Assembly (NCBI GenBank): GCA_964006375.1
Contig: OZ023265.1
Span: forward strand, 13,317,993-13,381,992
Source of the DNA: Tillus elongatus
Lineage: Eukaryota > Arthropoda > Insecta > Coleoptera > Cleridae
Direction: 5' to 3'
DNA length: 64,000 nucleotides
Shown here: one piece after another, positions 62,891 to 64,000 of the stretch
Layout of the letters: the number at the start of each line of letters is the position of its first letter
Position numbering within the stretch: the first letter of the stretch is position 1
Notes under the pieces: model-generated
The model's input: the letters and a program-made list of their open reading frames with translations, nothing else
Database searches by the model: none
What the model was told of the DNA's origin: nothing
Position numbers and translations under genes: made by a program

Positions 62891-63480
62891 AACTTTAAAA
62901 AGCGACACACAAGTGAACTAAATACGTAGGTAATAAAGAACTCAAAAATGTATATATAAAAAAACTTCAACAGCCTGTACCCTGAAAACAAAAAACGATC
63001 TGACATTAGTGTATAGGAACTTTTAAATATTTTTTTGGTTCTCTAGCGCGTGATGCTATGGATTGTAGTTTGTTCTGTGACACACTGTATCTAATATTAG
63101 GTTAGAATATATGATTCGATTCACTGTGTTTTTTCCTTAAGCCGATTTTTGGTAATTCTATAAATAATTTTGCACATATAGTTATGTGAGCATCTCGCCG
63201 TACACTTTACCTTTAGTTTCCGTTCCATATTCATTATTATTTTTATGGTAATTTGATTTTTGTATAATTTAAGAATTGACCCCGTATAATGGATGGTCTA
63301 TATCACCCGATACATTGTATGATCGCTAATCAAGTATAGTTAGGTTGTTAGTTACTTATTTCATAATGTAAAATAAGCATAACTTAGTTTATAAATACAT
63401 GTAACATAGAATAGGATTAGTTTCCACATCAGACAACTTATGTATTCTTTTCATTCCTAAACGTCACATGGTCTGGGATA
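62891..63480. other. 5' flank of the transposase remnant and non-coding DNA
   Basis: The reverse mariner-like end TGACACACTGTA is at 63079-63090. 63270-63400 repeats 58385-58530. No gene seen. Confidence 0.4.
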
Positions 63481-63483
63481 AAT

Positions 63484-63554
63484 ATAATCAAATACTTAAT
63501 GAAAGGCTTCAGTAACTGTCTGGATCAGAAGCCTTTCTTTGAGTATTTGATTAT
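63484..63554. ncRNA. 71-nt near-perfect hairpin, miRNA-precursor-like
   Basis: ATAATCAAATACTTAATGAA..GGCTTC pairs with GAAGCC..TTTCTTTGAGTATTTGATTAT. 26 of 27 positions pair (one G-U wobble), with one U-U mismatch and a 17-nt loop. Size and pairing are like a short animal pre-miRNA, though pairing outside the stem is weak. It could equally be a minimal palindromic MITE. Confidence 0.35.
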
Positions 63555-63796
63555 GTATTCTTGTTTGTTTTGTTGCATACTTAGATTGGTGTGTTTTTAA
63601 AATAAGGTAGTTTTGTTTTTGAGTGTCAAAAGGGCCAATAATATAAAACATTTGACAATTCACACTACTAACTGATTTTTCCAGATTTATAAAAGTCATA
63701 GGCGTATCTCTATTTTTCTCAAGTCATTTATCCTATTGTCTTAAGTAGTGATCTTGCTTCTCTAGCTTCTCATCCAGGTCTAACTAATTTGGTTTA

Positions 63797-64000
63797 AGTT
63801 TAAGTACATTTGGATAACTCAAATCACCACAATGCATTTTATAAAACCTGACAATCGTTTCAGTAGCGATGCTAGCGTGAGCACAGGATGAAAACTTTTT
63901 TTTTTCATCCTCTGATGACGCTAACTGCGTTAGTGAAACGATCGTCAGGTTTTTTAGATGTGTTGTGGTGATTTGGGTTGTCCAAGTGTATTTATCAGTG
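63797..64000. mobile_element. Foldback element F3 (hammerhead-like core), cut by window end
   Basis: Arms AAGTACATTTGGATAACTCAA / TTGGGTTGTCCAAGTGTATT, AACCTGACAATCGTTTC / GAAACGATCGTCAGGTT, and GGATGAAAA / TTTTCATCC. Right arm: CATCCT-CTGATGA-C-GCTAACTGCGTTAGT-GAA-ACGATCGT-C-AGG. The right edge ATTTATCAGTG is the last sequence in the window. Confidence 0.65.

Overview
This is AT-rich eukaryotic DNA, most likely from an arthropod and probably an insect. The evidence is spliced coding exons with GT..AG introns, a TATA plus TCAGTT-type start site, and a dense mix of transposable elements typical of arthropod genomes: LINE-like and Penelope-like retroelements, hAT and mariner-type DNA transposons, a Ty3-like gag, a tRNA-derived SINE, MITEs and long (TA)n tracts. 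No bacterial operon, CRISPR array or rRNA is present. The species cannot be named from the sequence.

Only one host gene is convincing. It is a PDE12-like (2',5'-phosphodiesterase 12 family) nuclease on the + strand. Five exons (30068-30195, 34550-34712, 41231-41513, 48703-48817, 49885-50129) join in phase without a stop and carry the catalytic motifs of the endonuclease/exonuclease/phosphatase (EEP) fold. A candidate first exon with its own TATA/Inr promoter lies at 24790-24986 and fits the required splice phase. The introns are large and filled with transposons.

Layout. 1-2.3 kb: minus-strand gag-like gene and its leader. 4.0-12.0 kb: a hAT transposon with 8-bp target duplications, split by two minus-strand LINE elements, one with an intact 963-codon ORF2. 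12.0-12.7 kb: a large inverted repeat that also supplies the hAT empty site. 13.2-20.3 kb: nested DNA transposons around a decayed LINE. 20.3-29.7 kb: modular AT-rich repeats with (TA)n, a SINE with 12-bp duplications, foldback elements and the putative promoter. 30-50 kb: the PDE12-like gene; its introns hold three better preserved LINE copies and one very decayed copy, an LTR with gag, and a Penelope-like GIY-YIG fragment. 51-55.6 kb and 58.6-61.8 kb: two mariner-type transposons with unusually long terminal inverted repeats. 61.8-62.9 kb: another transposase pseudogene. 63.5-64 kb: a miRNA-like hairpin and a foldback element.

The strongest leads are three. The first is short inverted elements containing a hammerhead-like core, one of them downstream of the Penelope-like ORF. 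The second is a modular repeat family in which (TA)n sits between two fixed modules. The third is a transposase with an exact 213-bp (71-codon) triplication. All calls come from reading the sequence; no database search was run.
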